Source: JBEKCB01 sp052139675 (GTDB lineage: Bacteria > Planctomycetota > Brocadiia > CAIUPP01). From it: 54,779 bases of DNA. The position numbers were made by a program, and so were the translations under genes. The notes under the pieces were generated by a model. The model had not been told where the DNA came from. It saw only the letters and a program-made list of their open reading frames with translations, and made no database searches. Numbering within the stretch: the stretch's first letter is position 1; each line of letters opens with the position of its first letter. The stretch lies in contig JBKQWE010000076.1 of the NCBI GenBank assembly GCA_052139675.1, forward strand, positions 1-54,779, written 5' to 3'. This document shows positions 7,537 through 16,012 of this stretch, in pieces.

Positions 7537-9783
7537 ATGCTGAGGATAGCGGCCTTCAACTTCTTGCTGATCCTGCTTGCGCCCGCGGCGCTGTCCGCGC
7601 AGACGGCTGACAGTCCGGCCACGTGGGCCTTTCAGCCGGCGCGGGACCAGTTCCGGCCCGATGCGCTGCTGGACCTGCGTTCGCTCAACGAGAAGGTGGC
7701 CGGCGAATCGGGATTCGTGAAGGTGGATGCGAATGGCGACTTCGTCCTCGGCAACGGCGACCCGGTCCGGTTCTGGGCGGTCAATACGAACGTCGGCCGC
7801 GAGAAGCCGTTCGCCGCCCGGCCGCTCTGGCCGGAGCCGGAGCCGGACCTGGCGCATCACGCCCGGTTCCTGGCGAAGCGCGGCGTGAACATGGTCCGCC
7901 TGCACGCCCATCTCAACCCCGGTCCCAAGGGCAAGCTGACCGAGTTCGACCCGGCCGATCGCGATTGGATCTGGCGCACGGTCGCCGCCATGAAGAAAGA
8001 GGGCATCTACGCGACGATCTCGCCCTTCTGGGCGGAGGGCTCCAGCGTCGGCCCGAGCTGGGGCATTCCCGGCGTGACGAAGGAGCAGAGCGCCGCCAGC
8101 CTGCTCTTCTTCGACCCGACGATGCAGGAGGGTTACCGCGCCTGGCTGAAGGCGCTCTACGCCGAGCCGAACCCTTACACCGGCATCCCGCTGGCGAAGG
8201 ACCCGGCGGTCGCGATCATCCAGCTTCAGAATGAGGACAGCCTGCTGTTCTGGACGTTCAACGGCATCCAGGGCGAGCAGCGGAGGCGGTTATCCGCGCT
8301 GTTCGGCAAGTTCCTCATCGGCAAATACGGCTCGCTGGCCGCGGCGAAAAAAGCCTGGGGCGGCGCCGACAACAGGGATGACAACCTGGCCGCCGGCATC
8401 GTCGCGCTGGACAATATCTGGGAGCTGACCCAGGAGCGCAGCGGCGCGCAGGCCCGGCGGCTGGCCGATATGACCGAATTCATCAGCCGGACGATGTTCG
8501 ACTTCAACCGGAGTATGGAAAAATTTCTCCGCGTGGAACTCGGCTGCAAGCAGCTCATCAACGCGGGCAACTGGCAAACCGCCGACATGGTCAAGCTCAA
8601 CGATGCGGAGCGGTGGAGCTACACGGCGGACCAGGTGCTCGCGGTCAACCGCTACTTCGACGGGATTCACATCGGCAGGAACAACGGCTGGGCGATCGAG
8701 AACGGCGACCAGTTCACGTCGCCTTCGGTGCTCCTCGATCCCAGGCAACTGCCGGTCAGCCTCAAGCGGGTCAAGGGATTCCCGATGATGGTCACCGAGT
8801 CCGCCTGGGTCATGCCGGACGCGCACGCGAGCGAGGGGCCGTTCCTGGTGGCGGCTTACCAGTCGCTCTCCGGCGTGGACGCCTACTTCTGGTTCGCCAC
8901 CGGCACCGACGAATGGACTCCGCCGCAGTCGGCCAACGGCTACATGCCGTCGCAGGGCAAATGGCTGTTCGCCGACCCGGACATGCTGGGCGGTTTCCCG
9001 GCGGCTGCGCTGATGTACCGCAAGGGCTATATCCGCCGCGGAGAGCCGGTGGTGCACGAGGAGCGTTCGCTGGCGGACATCTTCCAGCGGCGCGACCCGA
9101 TCATCGCGGAAGGCGCCGGCTTCGATCCCAACCGCAACTCCGGGAACATCGCTCCGGAATCGTCGGTCAAGGGAGGCGTCAACCCGCTGGCCTTCCTCGT
9201 CGGCCGCGTAGAGGTCGTCTACGGCGGGCAGCCGCAGGCCAGCAAGATGGCCGATCTCAAGCCGTTCATTGACGTATCGGCCAAGGAAGTTCGCAGCGTC
9301 ACCGGCGAGCTGACGTTCAACTACGACAAAGGCTTCTGCCTGCTGAACGCGCCGAAGGCCCAGGGCGTCGCGGCGTTCTTCAAGAACCGGAAGAACTTCA
9401 AGACCGCCGACGTCGAGATCGCCTCCGACAACGATTACGGGACCGTGCTCGTCGTCTCGATGGACGACAAGCCGATCCGCGAATCCGGCAAGCTGCTCGT
9501 GCAGGCGACCACCCAATGCCGGCCGACCGGCTGGCAGGAAAAGCCGGTCACGATCAAAGTGAAAGAAGGGACTTTCCCCGGCTTCGAAGTCGTCAACATC
9601 GGCAAAGCGCCCTGGCAGGTCACGCGAGCCAAGCTAACGCTGACCATCCGCAACCCCGGCCTCTCCAAGGCCACCGTGCTCGACGCCAACGGCAACGCCG
9701 CCGGCGAAGCTGAGCTGGAGAGACGAGGCGACGAGGTCGAGCTCCAGTTTCCGGAAAACGCCTTGTACGTCATCCTTCAATGA
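7537..9783 (+). CDS. Secreted glycoside hydrolase-like protein (GH5/clan A-type TIM barrel)
   Basis: This 748-residue protein starts at the ATG at 7537, preceded by GGAGG, with a clear signal peptide (MLRIAAFNFLLILLAPAALS). An N-terminal strand segment reads GDFVLGNGDPVRFWAVN, as in many GH5-like secreted enzymes. FLAKRGVNMVRLHAH follows, then IIQLQNEDSLLFW with candidate acid/base Glu233 after Asn, and MMVTESAWVMP with candidate nucleophile Glu421. The C-terminal ~200 residues look beta-rich and end in a VEL/LYVIL strand like many accessory domains. It is probably an exported polysaccharide-degrading retaining glycosidase. The substrate cannot be called from sequence alone. Confidence 0.75.
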   Translation: MLRIAAFNFLLILLAPAALSAQTADSPATWAFQPARDQFRPDALLDLRSLNEKVAGESGFVKVDANGDFVLGNGDPVRFWAVNTNVGREKPFAARPLWPEPEPDLAHHARFLAKRGVNMVRLHAHLNPGPKGKLTEFDPADRDWIWRTVAAMKKEGIYATISPFWAEGSSVGPSWGIPGVTKEQSAASLLFFDPTMQEGYRAWLKALYAEPNPYTGIPLAKDPAVAIIQLQNEDSLLFWTFNGIQGEQRRRLSALFGKFLIGKYGSLAAAKKAWGGADNRDDNLAAGIVALDNIWELTQERSGAQARRLADMTEFISRTMFDFNRSMEKFLRVELGCKQLINAGNWQTADMVKLNDAERWSYTADQVLAVNRYFDGIHIGRNNGWAIENGDQFTSPSVLLDPRQLPVSLKRVKGFPMMVTESAWVMPDAHASEGPFLVAAYQSLSGVDAYFWFATGTDEWTPPQSANGYMPSQGKWLFADPDMLGGFPAAALMYRKGYIRRGEPVVHEERSLADIFQRRDPIIAEGAGFDPNRNSGNIAPESSVKGGVNPLAFLVGRVEVVYGGQPQASKMADLKPFIDVSAKEVRSVTGELTFNYDKGFCLLNAPKAQGVAAFFKNRKNFKTADVEIASDNDYGTVLVVSMDDKPIRESGKLLVQATTQCRPTGWQEKPVTIKVKEGTFPGFEVVNIGKAPWQVTRAKLTLTIRNPGLSKATVLDANGNAAGEAELERRGDEVELQFPENALYVILQ

Positions 9784-9791
9784 AGGACTGC

Positions 9792-9950
9792 GGGCTGTTG
9801 AAAAATGCTCCTTGTCATTCCCGCGAAGGCGGGAATCCAGGATCCGCCTCATCGCGCAATGGAATGGATTCCCGCTCCCGGATCGCGTCGGGGACAGGCT
9901 TCGCGGGAATGACACGGCGAAGATACGCGAACGGCCTTTTTCAACAGCCC
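9792..9950 (+). mobile_element. MITE-like element, copy 1
   Basis: This 159-bp element ends in perfect 14-bp inverted repeats, GGGCTGTTGAAAAA and its complement. Inside are two GTCATTCCCGCGAA/TTCGCGGGAATGAC-type inverted modules. It is roughly 85% alike, by eye, to the reverse complement of 14541-14697. It has no coding capacity, and I could not identify a clear target duplication. The similarity continues a short way past both ends (GGACTGC on the left of both). Confidence 0.8.
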
Positions 9951-10038
9951 CACTGTCTCGAAGATTCAGTTGGCATGTTCGGGAATGCCGTGAAATGACT
10001 TGAAGTGGCTGTGCGTCCGGATTATGCTTGTGGGAACA

Positions 10039-10239
10039 ATGAGGAAAGAATACGACTTCTCAAAGGGCCAACGCGGCAAGTTCTGCCGGCGTGAAGCACG
10101 TTTCAATCTGCCCATCTATCTTGAAAAGGACGTGCGCAAATTCGTCGAGGGGATTGCCGGCAAGAAGAAGCGAGACGTATCCACGGTCGTGAACGACCTT
10201 CTCAAGTCGGACATGCGACTTGCGAAAGCCATAAAGTGA
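10039..10239 (+). CDS. Small antitoxin-like protein (ribbon-helix-helix type)
   Basis: This 66-residue protein begins MRKEYDFSKGQRGKFCRREA, then reads RFNLPIYLEKDVRKFVEGIA and KKKRDVSTVVNDLLKSD. The KEYDFSKG-RGKF opening followed by a beta strand (FNLPIYL) and two helices is typical of small type II antitoxin-like proteins with an RHH fold. The start is the internal ATG at 10039, where that motif begins. I see no toxin gene next to it in either direction, so it looks like an orphan antitoxin or the remains of a module. It lies just inside MITE copy 1. Confidence 0.65.
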   Translation: MRKEYDFSKGQRGKFCRREARFNLPIYLEKDVRKFVEGIAGKKKRDVSTVVNDLLKSDMRLAKAIK

Positions 10240-10366
10240 GATCGGCGAGCGCAGCGGGCTTATATCGTCTGCGCTTGGACAATATCAGGGCTGTGAGGTC
10301 CATGAAGCTGTGCACCGCTAAGCCGGATGCAATACGGTTTACGTCACCGGAATTCCCAGAGACATA

Positions 10367-10666
10367 ATGGCCAAAACGACGACTTCACGTTATGACGTCG
10401 CAGAGCACTTGCGGACGCCGGTGGAAATGGCAGCGTATCTCGAAGCGACCCTCGAAGAAGCGAAGGGGGACGCGGCGCTGATCGCCAAGGCGCTCGGCGA
10501 CATTGCGCGCGCAAAGGGCATGGCCCAAGTCGCTCGCGATGCGGGGCTCTCTCGGGAGAGCTTATACAAGGCTCTCTCCGGCGAGCGGAACCCGGATTTT
10601 GATACAATCCTGAGGGTCGTTGAAGCCCTGGGGCTGGAACTTCACGCCGAGCCGGCCCGCACCTGA
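10367..10666 (+). CDS. HigA-like addiction-module antidote (HTH, TIGR02684 type)
   Basis: This 99-residue protein shows MAAYLEATLEEAKGDAALIAKALGDIARAKGMAQVARDAGLSRESLYKALSGERNPDFDTILRVVEALGLEL in overlapping segments. It matches the 'putative addiction module antidote' family with a C-terminal Cro/XRE helix-turn-helix (AQVARDAGLSRESLYKALS). In the family the RelE/HigB-like toxin normally lies directly upstream. Here the 127 bp upstream has no toxin frame. It may be an orphan regulator or an immunity remnant. It sits between the RHH-like antitoxin and the restriction-modification gene inside the MITE-bracketed segment. Confidence 0.8.
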   Translation: MAKTTTSRYDVAEHLRTPVEMAAYLEATLEEAKGDAALIAKALGDIARAKGMAQVARDAGLSRESLYKALSGERNPDFDTILRVVEALGLELHAEPART

Positions 10667-11169
10667 ACCGGTGGCCGATAATACCGGAAGTGCATCCGCG
10701 TCACGTCACGCAGCACGGGAGGAAATAGGGTTTGTGTCCCCCGAATTCTCCCACGGCGCACTATCTTTTGCGCGTCATGCTCGCCATGCTCCGCACCGGC
10801 GAAGTCTGGCGCGCCGAAGCGGCGTAGGCATCGAAGGAAACGAAACAGGCACGGGCAGCGGTGCCAGGGACACAGGGAGGACTGCGAGGATCGGAAGCGG
10901 GATGGAACGGCCGGACCCCGACGGTGACATGGCGACGTGAAAGCCGCGTTTATGACTGGGGCCGGTCCGAATTCAATCGCATGGCATCCGCCATCGGCGG
11001 AATGCCGAATAGATGTTTGGGAAATCCCGCTATCGTCCCGTTTCCGTCTTGACAGGCTTGCTCATAGATGTCCCCGGAATTCCCACAGGCCGGGATAGGA
11101 GAGAGCGAGATTTACGCTGTCAGGTCTTTATGATATCATTTGTTGCATATTCCCGATCTGGCAGAGCAT
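10667..11169. other. Non-coding stretch before the restriction-modification gene
   Basis: I see no gene. The stretch contains short degenerate copies of a motif close to TGTCCCCGGAATTCCCA, near 10733 and 11068, with another near 10345 just upstream of the antidote gene. It is otherwise unremarkable. Confidence 0.4.
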
Positions 11170-13671
11170 ATGATCGCGACGAGTTCTATCCTGGAAAAAG
11201 TGGACCTTCTCCGTCTTACTGCGAGCCGCGAACTGAACCCGGCGACGCGAGCGGAGCAGGGCCAATTCTTGACGCCGCTGGCCGTTGCTCGGATGATGGC
11301 CTCCCTTTTCGGCGACCTTCCCCAAACGGTTCGCCTGCTCGACGCCGGAGCCGGAATCGGATCGTTGACGGCGGCCTTCATGGACGAGGCGCTTTCGCGG
11401 AATCCGCCGCCTCGAACCATACGGGCAACCGCCTATGAAACAGACATCGGCCTCCTCGGCCACCTCGATCGAACTCTCCGGTCATGTCGCGACGCGTGCT
11501 ACGGCCGCAACGTATCATTCGAGTATGAGATTCTAGCTAAGGATTTCGTGGCGGAATGCATCAACCTCAGCGGAAGCCTCTTTAGAGAAAAGTCGCGCTG
11601 CTTCAATTGCGTAATCATGAATCCGCCGTACCGAAAAATCGCGGCGGACAGCGAGACGCGACAATTTCTGCGGCTGATTAACGTCGAGACCGGCAATCTC
11701 TATGCAGCATTCATGGCCGTCGCCGTTGAGATGATGGACGCAGGCGGTCAATTCGTCTCGATCACTCCGCGAAGCTTCTGCAATGGCAGCTATTTCAACT
11801 CCTTCCGCAAATTCTTTCTGCAGAGAATGGCCTTACAGAGAATCCATCTCTTTGAGAGCCGAAAAACGGCTTTCGCCGAAGATTCGGTCTTGCAGGAAAA
11901 TGTAATTCTGCTGGCCGCCAAAGCTCCACCCATGAAATATGTGCGGATTTCATCCAGTGATGGCGCTAGCACACGACCGTTCGCCGAAAGAGATGTGCCT
12001 TATGAGGAGGTCGTGCATCCTTCTGATCCAGAAAGATTCATCCGAGTCCCTACCGATTCATTGGATACCGACGTAGCTGAATGGATGCGCTCGCTCGATC
12101 AAACAGCGGAAGGCCTGGGCATTTCTATCTCGACCGGTCGCGTGGTAGATTTTCGAGCGAAGGCTCACTTGAGGATGCTCCCTGCCGCGGACACGTTCCC
12201 CCTGATCTATCCATCGCACTTCAAGAATGCGCAAATAGTGTGGCCGGGCGGCAATGGAAAGAAACCGAATGCCATCGAATTCAACAGCCTCACGGAGCGC
12301 TTGTTCATACCTTCCGGCGTCTACGTCTTCGTCAAACGGTTTACGGCCAAAGAGGAGCCGCGCCGAATCGTCGCCGCTCTCTGCGATTCCCGGACGTTCT
12401 TCAATGGCCCTATCGGCGTGGAAAACCATGTCAATTATATCCACCGCTATGGTGAAGGACTTTCCAGGCCGTTCGCGGTTGGCCTTACGGGGTTCTTAAA
12501 CTCTTCTGTTTTTGATCTTTACTTCCGGCAGTTCAGCGGGCACACTCAGGTTAACGCAACGGACTTGCGTAAGGTCAGGTTTCCCACAGCGGAGCAGCTC
12601 ACGAAGCTCGGCGAGCGCATCGGCGATTCATTTCCGGACCAAGCCACGCTGGACAACCTTTGCAGAGAGGTGATCTTTACCATGGCGAACAGCCAATCTC
12701 ATGATCCTGTCAGAGCAGGAAAGAAGATTCGTGAAGCACTGCAGCTCCTCAAACAGTTGAACATGCCGCGAGAGCAGTGTAATGAGCGCTCGGCCTTGAC
12801 GTTGCTGGCGCTGCTGGATTTGATGCCGGAGACACCCTGGTCGAAGGCGGCGCGGCCGCTGCGCGGCATTACGGAAATGATGGAACTCTTCAAGGTCAAT
12901 TATGGCAAGAGGTACGCGCCGAACACGAGAGAGACTGTCCGCCGACAGACTGTCCATCAGTTTGAGCAAGCCGGCTTAGTGACTTCGAATCCGGACGATC
13001 CGACAAGACCTATTAACAGCCCGCACTGGTGCTACCAGGTGACGGAGGACGCCCATGCTCTCCTGCGGTCATTCGGCTCGAAGGCATGGAGCAAATCTTT
13101 GAAGCAGTACAGGGCAAGAGTTGAGTCACTGCTGTGTCGTTACGCACACGAACGCGACATGACACGGATTCCTGTGCAATTGTCAGACAAGCAGGCTTTT
13201 TATTTGTCGGCGGGCAAGCACAACGAATTAGTCAGGGCCATCGTCGAGGACTTCTGCCCCCGTTTCGCCGGGGGCGCCACCATCCTGTATGTTGGTGACA
13301 CGGCGGCGAAATGGTCGCATTTTGACGAATCCGCATTCTCCCAACTCGGCCTTCGAGTGAACTCGCACGGCAAATTTCCGGATGTGGTTGCGCTGGATCA
13401 ATCCCGAAGATGGATATTCCTAATCGAAGCTGTCACAAGCCACGGTCCCGTAAATCCCAAGAGACACCTAGAACTGAAGGCGCTTTTCAGGAAGTGCGGG
13501 TTTGGGCTGGTCTTTGTAACGGCCTTCCCGAATCGCGCCACGCTCGGCAAATATCTGCGCGACATCTCATGGGAAACCGAAGTGTGGGTCGCCGAATCGC
13601 CGGACCACGTGATCCACTTCGATGGAGAACGGTTCCTCGGCCCGCATGAGCATGACGTCGAAAAGGGGTGA
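11170..13671 (+). CDS. Fused DNA adenine methylase and BsuBI/PstI-type restriction endonuclease
   Basis: This single ~833-residue chain has an N-terminal N6-adenine methylase and a C-terminal BsuBI/PstI endonuclease domain. The methylase shows EQGQFLTPLAVARMMASLF, motif I LLDAGAGIGSLTAAF (about residues 56-70) and the catalytic NPPY near residue 151. It is followed by a TaqI/Eco57I-like target-recognition region. A middle helical linker (LLALLDLMPETPWSKA) resembles the N-terminal part of BsuBI/PstI enzymes. From about residue 670 the endonuclease core reads LSAGKHNELVRAIVEDFCPRF, then FPDVVALD (PD near 737) and FLIEAVTSHGPVNPKRH (E-A-V near 753), the PD-(E)xK-like catalytic region. The start is uncertain: ATG at 11170, or TTG at 11140. 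It would recognise, methylate and cut one DNA site. Base composition is noticeably less GC-rich than its neighbours. Confidence 0.85.
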   Translation: MIATSSILEKVDLLRLTASRELNPATRAEQGQFLTPLAVARMMASLFGDLPQTVRLLDAGAGIGSLTAAFMDEALSRNPPPRTIRATAYETDIGLLGHLDRTLRSCRDACYGRNVSFEYEILAKDFVAECINLSGSLFREKSRCFNCVIMNPPYRKIAADSETRQFLRLINVETGNLYAAFMAVAVEMMDAGGQFVSITPRSFCNGSYFNSFRKFFLQRMALQRIHLFESRKTAFAEDSVLQENVILLAAKAPPMKYVRISSSDGASTRPFAERDVPYEEVVHPSDPERFIRVPTDSLDTDVAEWMRSLDQTAEGLGISISTGRVVDFRAKAHLRMLPAADTFPLIYPSHFKNAQIVWPGGNGKKPNAIEFNSLTERLFIPSGVYVFVKRFTAKEEPRRIVAALCDSRTFFNGPIGVENHVNYIHRYGEGLSRPFAVGLTGFLNSSVFDLYFRQFSGHTQVNATDLRKVRFPTAEQLTKLGERIGDSFPDQATLDNLCREVIFTMANSQSHDPVRAGKKIREALQLLKQLNMPREQCNERSALTLLALLDLMPETPWSKAARPLRGITEMMELFKVNYGKRYAPNTRETVRRQTVHQFEQAGLVTSNPDDPTRPINSPHWCYQVTEDAHALLRSFGSKAWSKSLKQYRARVESLLCRYAHERDMTRIPVQLSDKQAFYLSAGKHNELVRAIVEDFCPRFAGGATILYVGDTAAKWSHFDESAFSQLGLRVNSHGKFPDVVALDQSRRWIFLIEAVTSHGPVNPKRHLELKALFRKCGFGLVFVTAFPNRATLGKYLRDISWETEVWVAESPDHVIHFDGERFLGPHEHDVEKG

Positions 13672-13830
13672 CTGCGACGTTCGTACCAGTATGGGTATTC
13701 GCGGCGTATTCCTGTGACATAACGACAAATCCCCCAAAGCACACTCCCTCGAGCGCTGAAGGCTGTTTCAAGGATCCCGGCTGCGAAAACCTATGTCTTT
13801 TCGAGCGCAAGAGGCTGCCGCGCTCTTCAG

Positions 13831-14070
13831 CTATCGAAACAAGATGTCTTTGGTGTGCCCGCTGATTTCCACCTCGGGGGAATCGTATCGCGCAATCCTG
13901 CCGTGGCGCACGACATTTTCGAAGAGGACGTTTTCGACGGGGTGTTCCGCGTCCGGACCGTGGACCCGTATTCTCCCGTAACTGCCCAGGAGATCGCCGG
14001 TGACAAAGACGTTCCTGAACACGCAGTTCCGGATCATTGCGGGCGTCGGCTTCTTCGCCCATGGAGTCAC
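13831..14070 (-). pseudogene. C-terminal fragment of a right-handed beta-helix protein
   Basis: The minus strand encodes about 79 residues including IRNCVFRNVFVTGDLLGSYG, RIRVHGPDAEHPVENVLFENV and SPEVEISGHTKDILFR. The repeated N-V-x-F-x-N-V pattern is that of the last coils of right-handed parallel beta-helix (pectate-lyase-like or glycosidase) proteins, which are normally several hundred residues long and exported. No signal peptide or earlier coils are found upstream, so this is a 3' remnant. It lies inside the MITE-bracketed segment. Confidence 0.6.
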
Positions 14071-14184
14071 TTTCCTCCGCCTTCGCGTGCCGCGAAAACG
14101 GGGACTGGGCGATTGTCCCAGGCTGGTACACGCGATTGGGTTCGGTTTTTCAGACGGGATTGTCGAACCAAAGGGTCGTTCATC

Positions 14185-14440
14185 GGCTTTCGCGTGAGTG
14201 CGTCAATGGAGCGGGGATTTGACGACATGCGGTGGCCGATGCGACATCATTCCGGCCCGTCACGGCGACATTACGACGGCATTACGGCGGCATGTGAGCG
14301 GCTTGGGTCATTTCGGGGTTGTTCCAGATACGGACGCTCTATTTCCTCCGCCTTCGCATGACGGCATCAATGGCGAGGGGATTTGGCGACATGCGGGCCA
14401 CGATGCGGCATCATTCCGGCCCGTCACGGCGTCACGGCGA
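14185..14440 (+). repeat. Two imperfect ~88-bp direct repeats
   Basis: Blocks at about 14185-14270 and 14350-14440 share TCAATGG, GGGGATTTG, CGACATGCGG, then GATGCG followed by CATCATTCCGGCCCGTCACGGCG. They are about 165 bp apart. A further short similarity (TCCTCCGCCTTCGC) occurs near 14074 and 14343. No coding function is seen. Confidence 0.7.
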
Positions 14441-14478
14441 CGGCAATAAAGCGGCATACGCATCAGAAAGAGTCTGAT

Positions 14479-14494
14479 TGTTTCACGTGAAACA
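14479..14494. promoter_or_regulatory. parS centromere site (perfect 16-bp consensus)
   Basis: The sequence TGTTTCACGTGAAACA is a perfect palindrome identical to the canonical chromosomal parS bound by ParB in most bacteria. The dyad extends to 20 bp (14477-14496, ATTG...CAAT). Such sites usually cluster near the replication origin. Only one copy is visible in this window and no parA/parB gene is present. Confidence 0.85.
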
Positions 14495-14540
14495 ATTTAT
14501 AACTACTCTTATGTCTCTGATCCCGCAACGACGGACTGCG

Positions 14541-14697
14541 GGGCAGTTGAAAAAGCCCATTCCCTTTTCTTCGCCGCGTCATTCCCGCGAAGCTTGTCCC
14601 CGACGCGATCGGGGAACGGGAATCCAGATCATTGCGCGATGGGCGGATTTTGGATTCCCGCTTTCGCGGGAATGACAAAGAGACTTTTCAACGGCCC
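14541..14697 (-). mobile_element. MITE-like element, copy 2 (inverted relative to copy 1)
   Basis: The ends read GGGCAGTTGAAAAA and TTTTCAACGGCCC, near-inverted repeats of the same type as copy 1. The internal ATTCCCGCGAA modules follow copy 1 in reverse order and complement. Copies 1 and 2 therefore face each other across about 4.6 kb holding the antitoxin-like genes, the restriction-modification fusion, a beta-helix fragment and parS. Confidence 0.8.
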
Positions 14698-14712
14698 CTC
14701 TGCCCCGGTGAT

Positions 14713-15873
14713 TCAACCGGTGGTCTCGCGGATGCGGTGCAGCGCGTGGCGGATTTTCTCGAGCGACGTCGCGTACGAAAGGCGCAGGAACCCTTCGCCG
14801 TATTTCCCGAACGCCGTCCCGGCGAGCGTCGCCACGCCGCCCTGGTAGAGCAATTTGTCGGCCAGCTCGCGCGAGGTGACGCCCAGTTCGCTGATGTTCG
14901 GGAAGACGTAGAACGCCCCGTGCGGCATGCAGCAATGGATGCCGGGGATGTCGTTCAGCCCGCGCACGATCGCGTCGCGCCGGCGGCGGAATTCCTCCAC
15001 CATCTTGCGCGCTTCGCCCTGATCGCCCGTCAGCGCGGCGACGCCGGCCATCTGCGTGAAAGCGGCGGTGCACGAGTTGCTGTTGCTGGCCAGGCGGCTG
15101 AACCAGGCGGTCAGTTCGCGGCGCATCACGCCGTAGCCGAGCCGCCAGCCGGTCATGGCGTACGTCTTCGAGAATCCGTCGAGGATGACCGTGCGCTCCT
15201 GCATGCCGGGCAGCGAGGCGATGCTCAAGTTCTCGCCCTCGTAGAGGATCCGCGAGTAGATTTCGTCCGAGAGGACGAAGCAGTCGTGTTCCTGCGCCTC
15301 GGCGGCCACGACCTCGAGGTCGGCCCGGGTCAGCACGCCGCCGCACGGATTGCCGGGCGAATTGAGGATGATCAGCTTGGTTCGCGGGGTCATGAGCGAC
15401 CGGAATTCGTCCGGGTCGAAGCTGAACTGGCGCTCTTCGCGGAGCCGCATCGGCACGGGGACGCCGCCCACGAAATTGATCATGCTCTCGTAGATCGGGA
15501 ATCCCGGGTTCGGGTAAATTGCTTCATCGCCGGGATTGAGGAGCGTCATGATCGTGAAGAAAATGATCATTTTGCCGCCGGGGACGACGACGATGTTCTC
15601 CGCGGTCACGGGGATCCCGCGCGTCCGCGCCACGTCTTCGGCGATGGCGCGCCGCAGCGCCGGGAGGCCGGCGGCGGCCGTGTAATGCGTGTAGCCCTCG
15701 TCGAGCGCGCGCTGGGCGGCATGCCGGATGTCGGCGGGCGTGTCGAAATCGGGTTCGCCGATTTCCATGTGAATAATCTTCGCGCCCTGGGATTCCATGG
15801 CCCGAGCGCGCGACAGGACGTCGAACGCCGTCTCGGTGCCCAGCTTTCGCAAACGGTCGGCAAATGGCTTCAT
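14713..15873 (-). CDS. Class I/II (aspartate-type) PLP aminotransferase
   Basis: This 386-residue protein has the class I aminotransferase hallmarks: IGEPDFDTP near residue 38, YTHYTAAAGLPALRRAIA, NSPGNPCGGV (Asn175 region), DEIYSRILY (Asp203/Tyr206) and GFSKTYAMTGWRLGY with the PLP-binding Lys236. C-terminal RLSYATSLEKI carries the substrate carboxylate-binding arginine. Length is normal for AspC/AAT subgroup I-gamma enzymes. The start at 15873 is preceded by GGAGGG. A promoter-like TTGACT-N17-TTATAC lies at 15934-15906 on the minus strand. Likely reaction: transamination between aspartate (or another amino acid) and 2-oxoglutarate. The exact substrate is not certain. Confidence 0.88.
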   Translation of the reverse strand: MKPFADRLRKLGTETAFDVLSRARAMESQGAKIIHMEIGEPDFDTPADIRHAAQRALDEGYTHYTAAAGLPALRRAIAEDVARTRGIPVTAENIVVVPGGKMIIFFTIMTLLNPGDEAIYPNPGFPIYESMINFVGGVPVPMRLREERQFSFDPDEFRSLMTPRTKLIILNSPGNPCGGVLTRADLEVVAAEAQEHDCFVLSDEIYSRILYEGENLSIASLPGMQERTVILDGFSKTYAMTGWRLGYGVMRRELTAWFSRLASNSNSCTAAFTQMAGVAALTGDQGEARKMVEEFRRRRDAIVRGLNDIPGIHCCMPHGAFYVFPNISELGVTSRELADKLLYQGGVATLAGTAFGKYGEGFLRLSYATSLEKIRHALHRIRETTG

Positions 15874-15905
15874 AGCTGCCCTCCGGTCCACCCGTTACCG
15901 GGTAT

Positions 15906-15934
15906 GTATAACGAAGTGAACTGCGAGGAGTCAA
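15906..15934 (-). promoter_or_regulatory. Sigma70-like promoter of the aminotransferase gene
   Basis: On the minus strand TTGACT (15934-15929) and TTATAC (15911-15906) are separated by 17 bp, about 33 bp before the ATG at 15873. Confidence 0.5.
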
Positions 15935-16012
15935 TGCCAATCTTGAAGCCCGGCAGAATGGGTGAGAACCGGCGGCTTGAGGAGGGCTGGCGCTTCGGCG
16001 TTTTCCGCGCGG

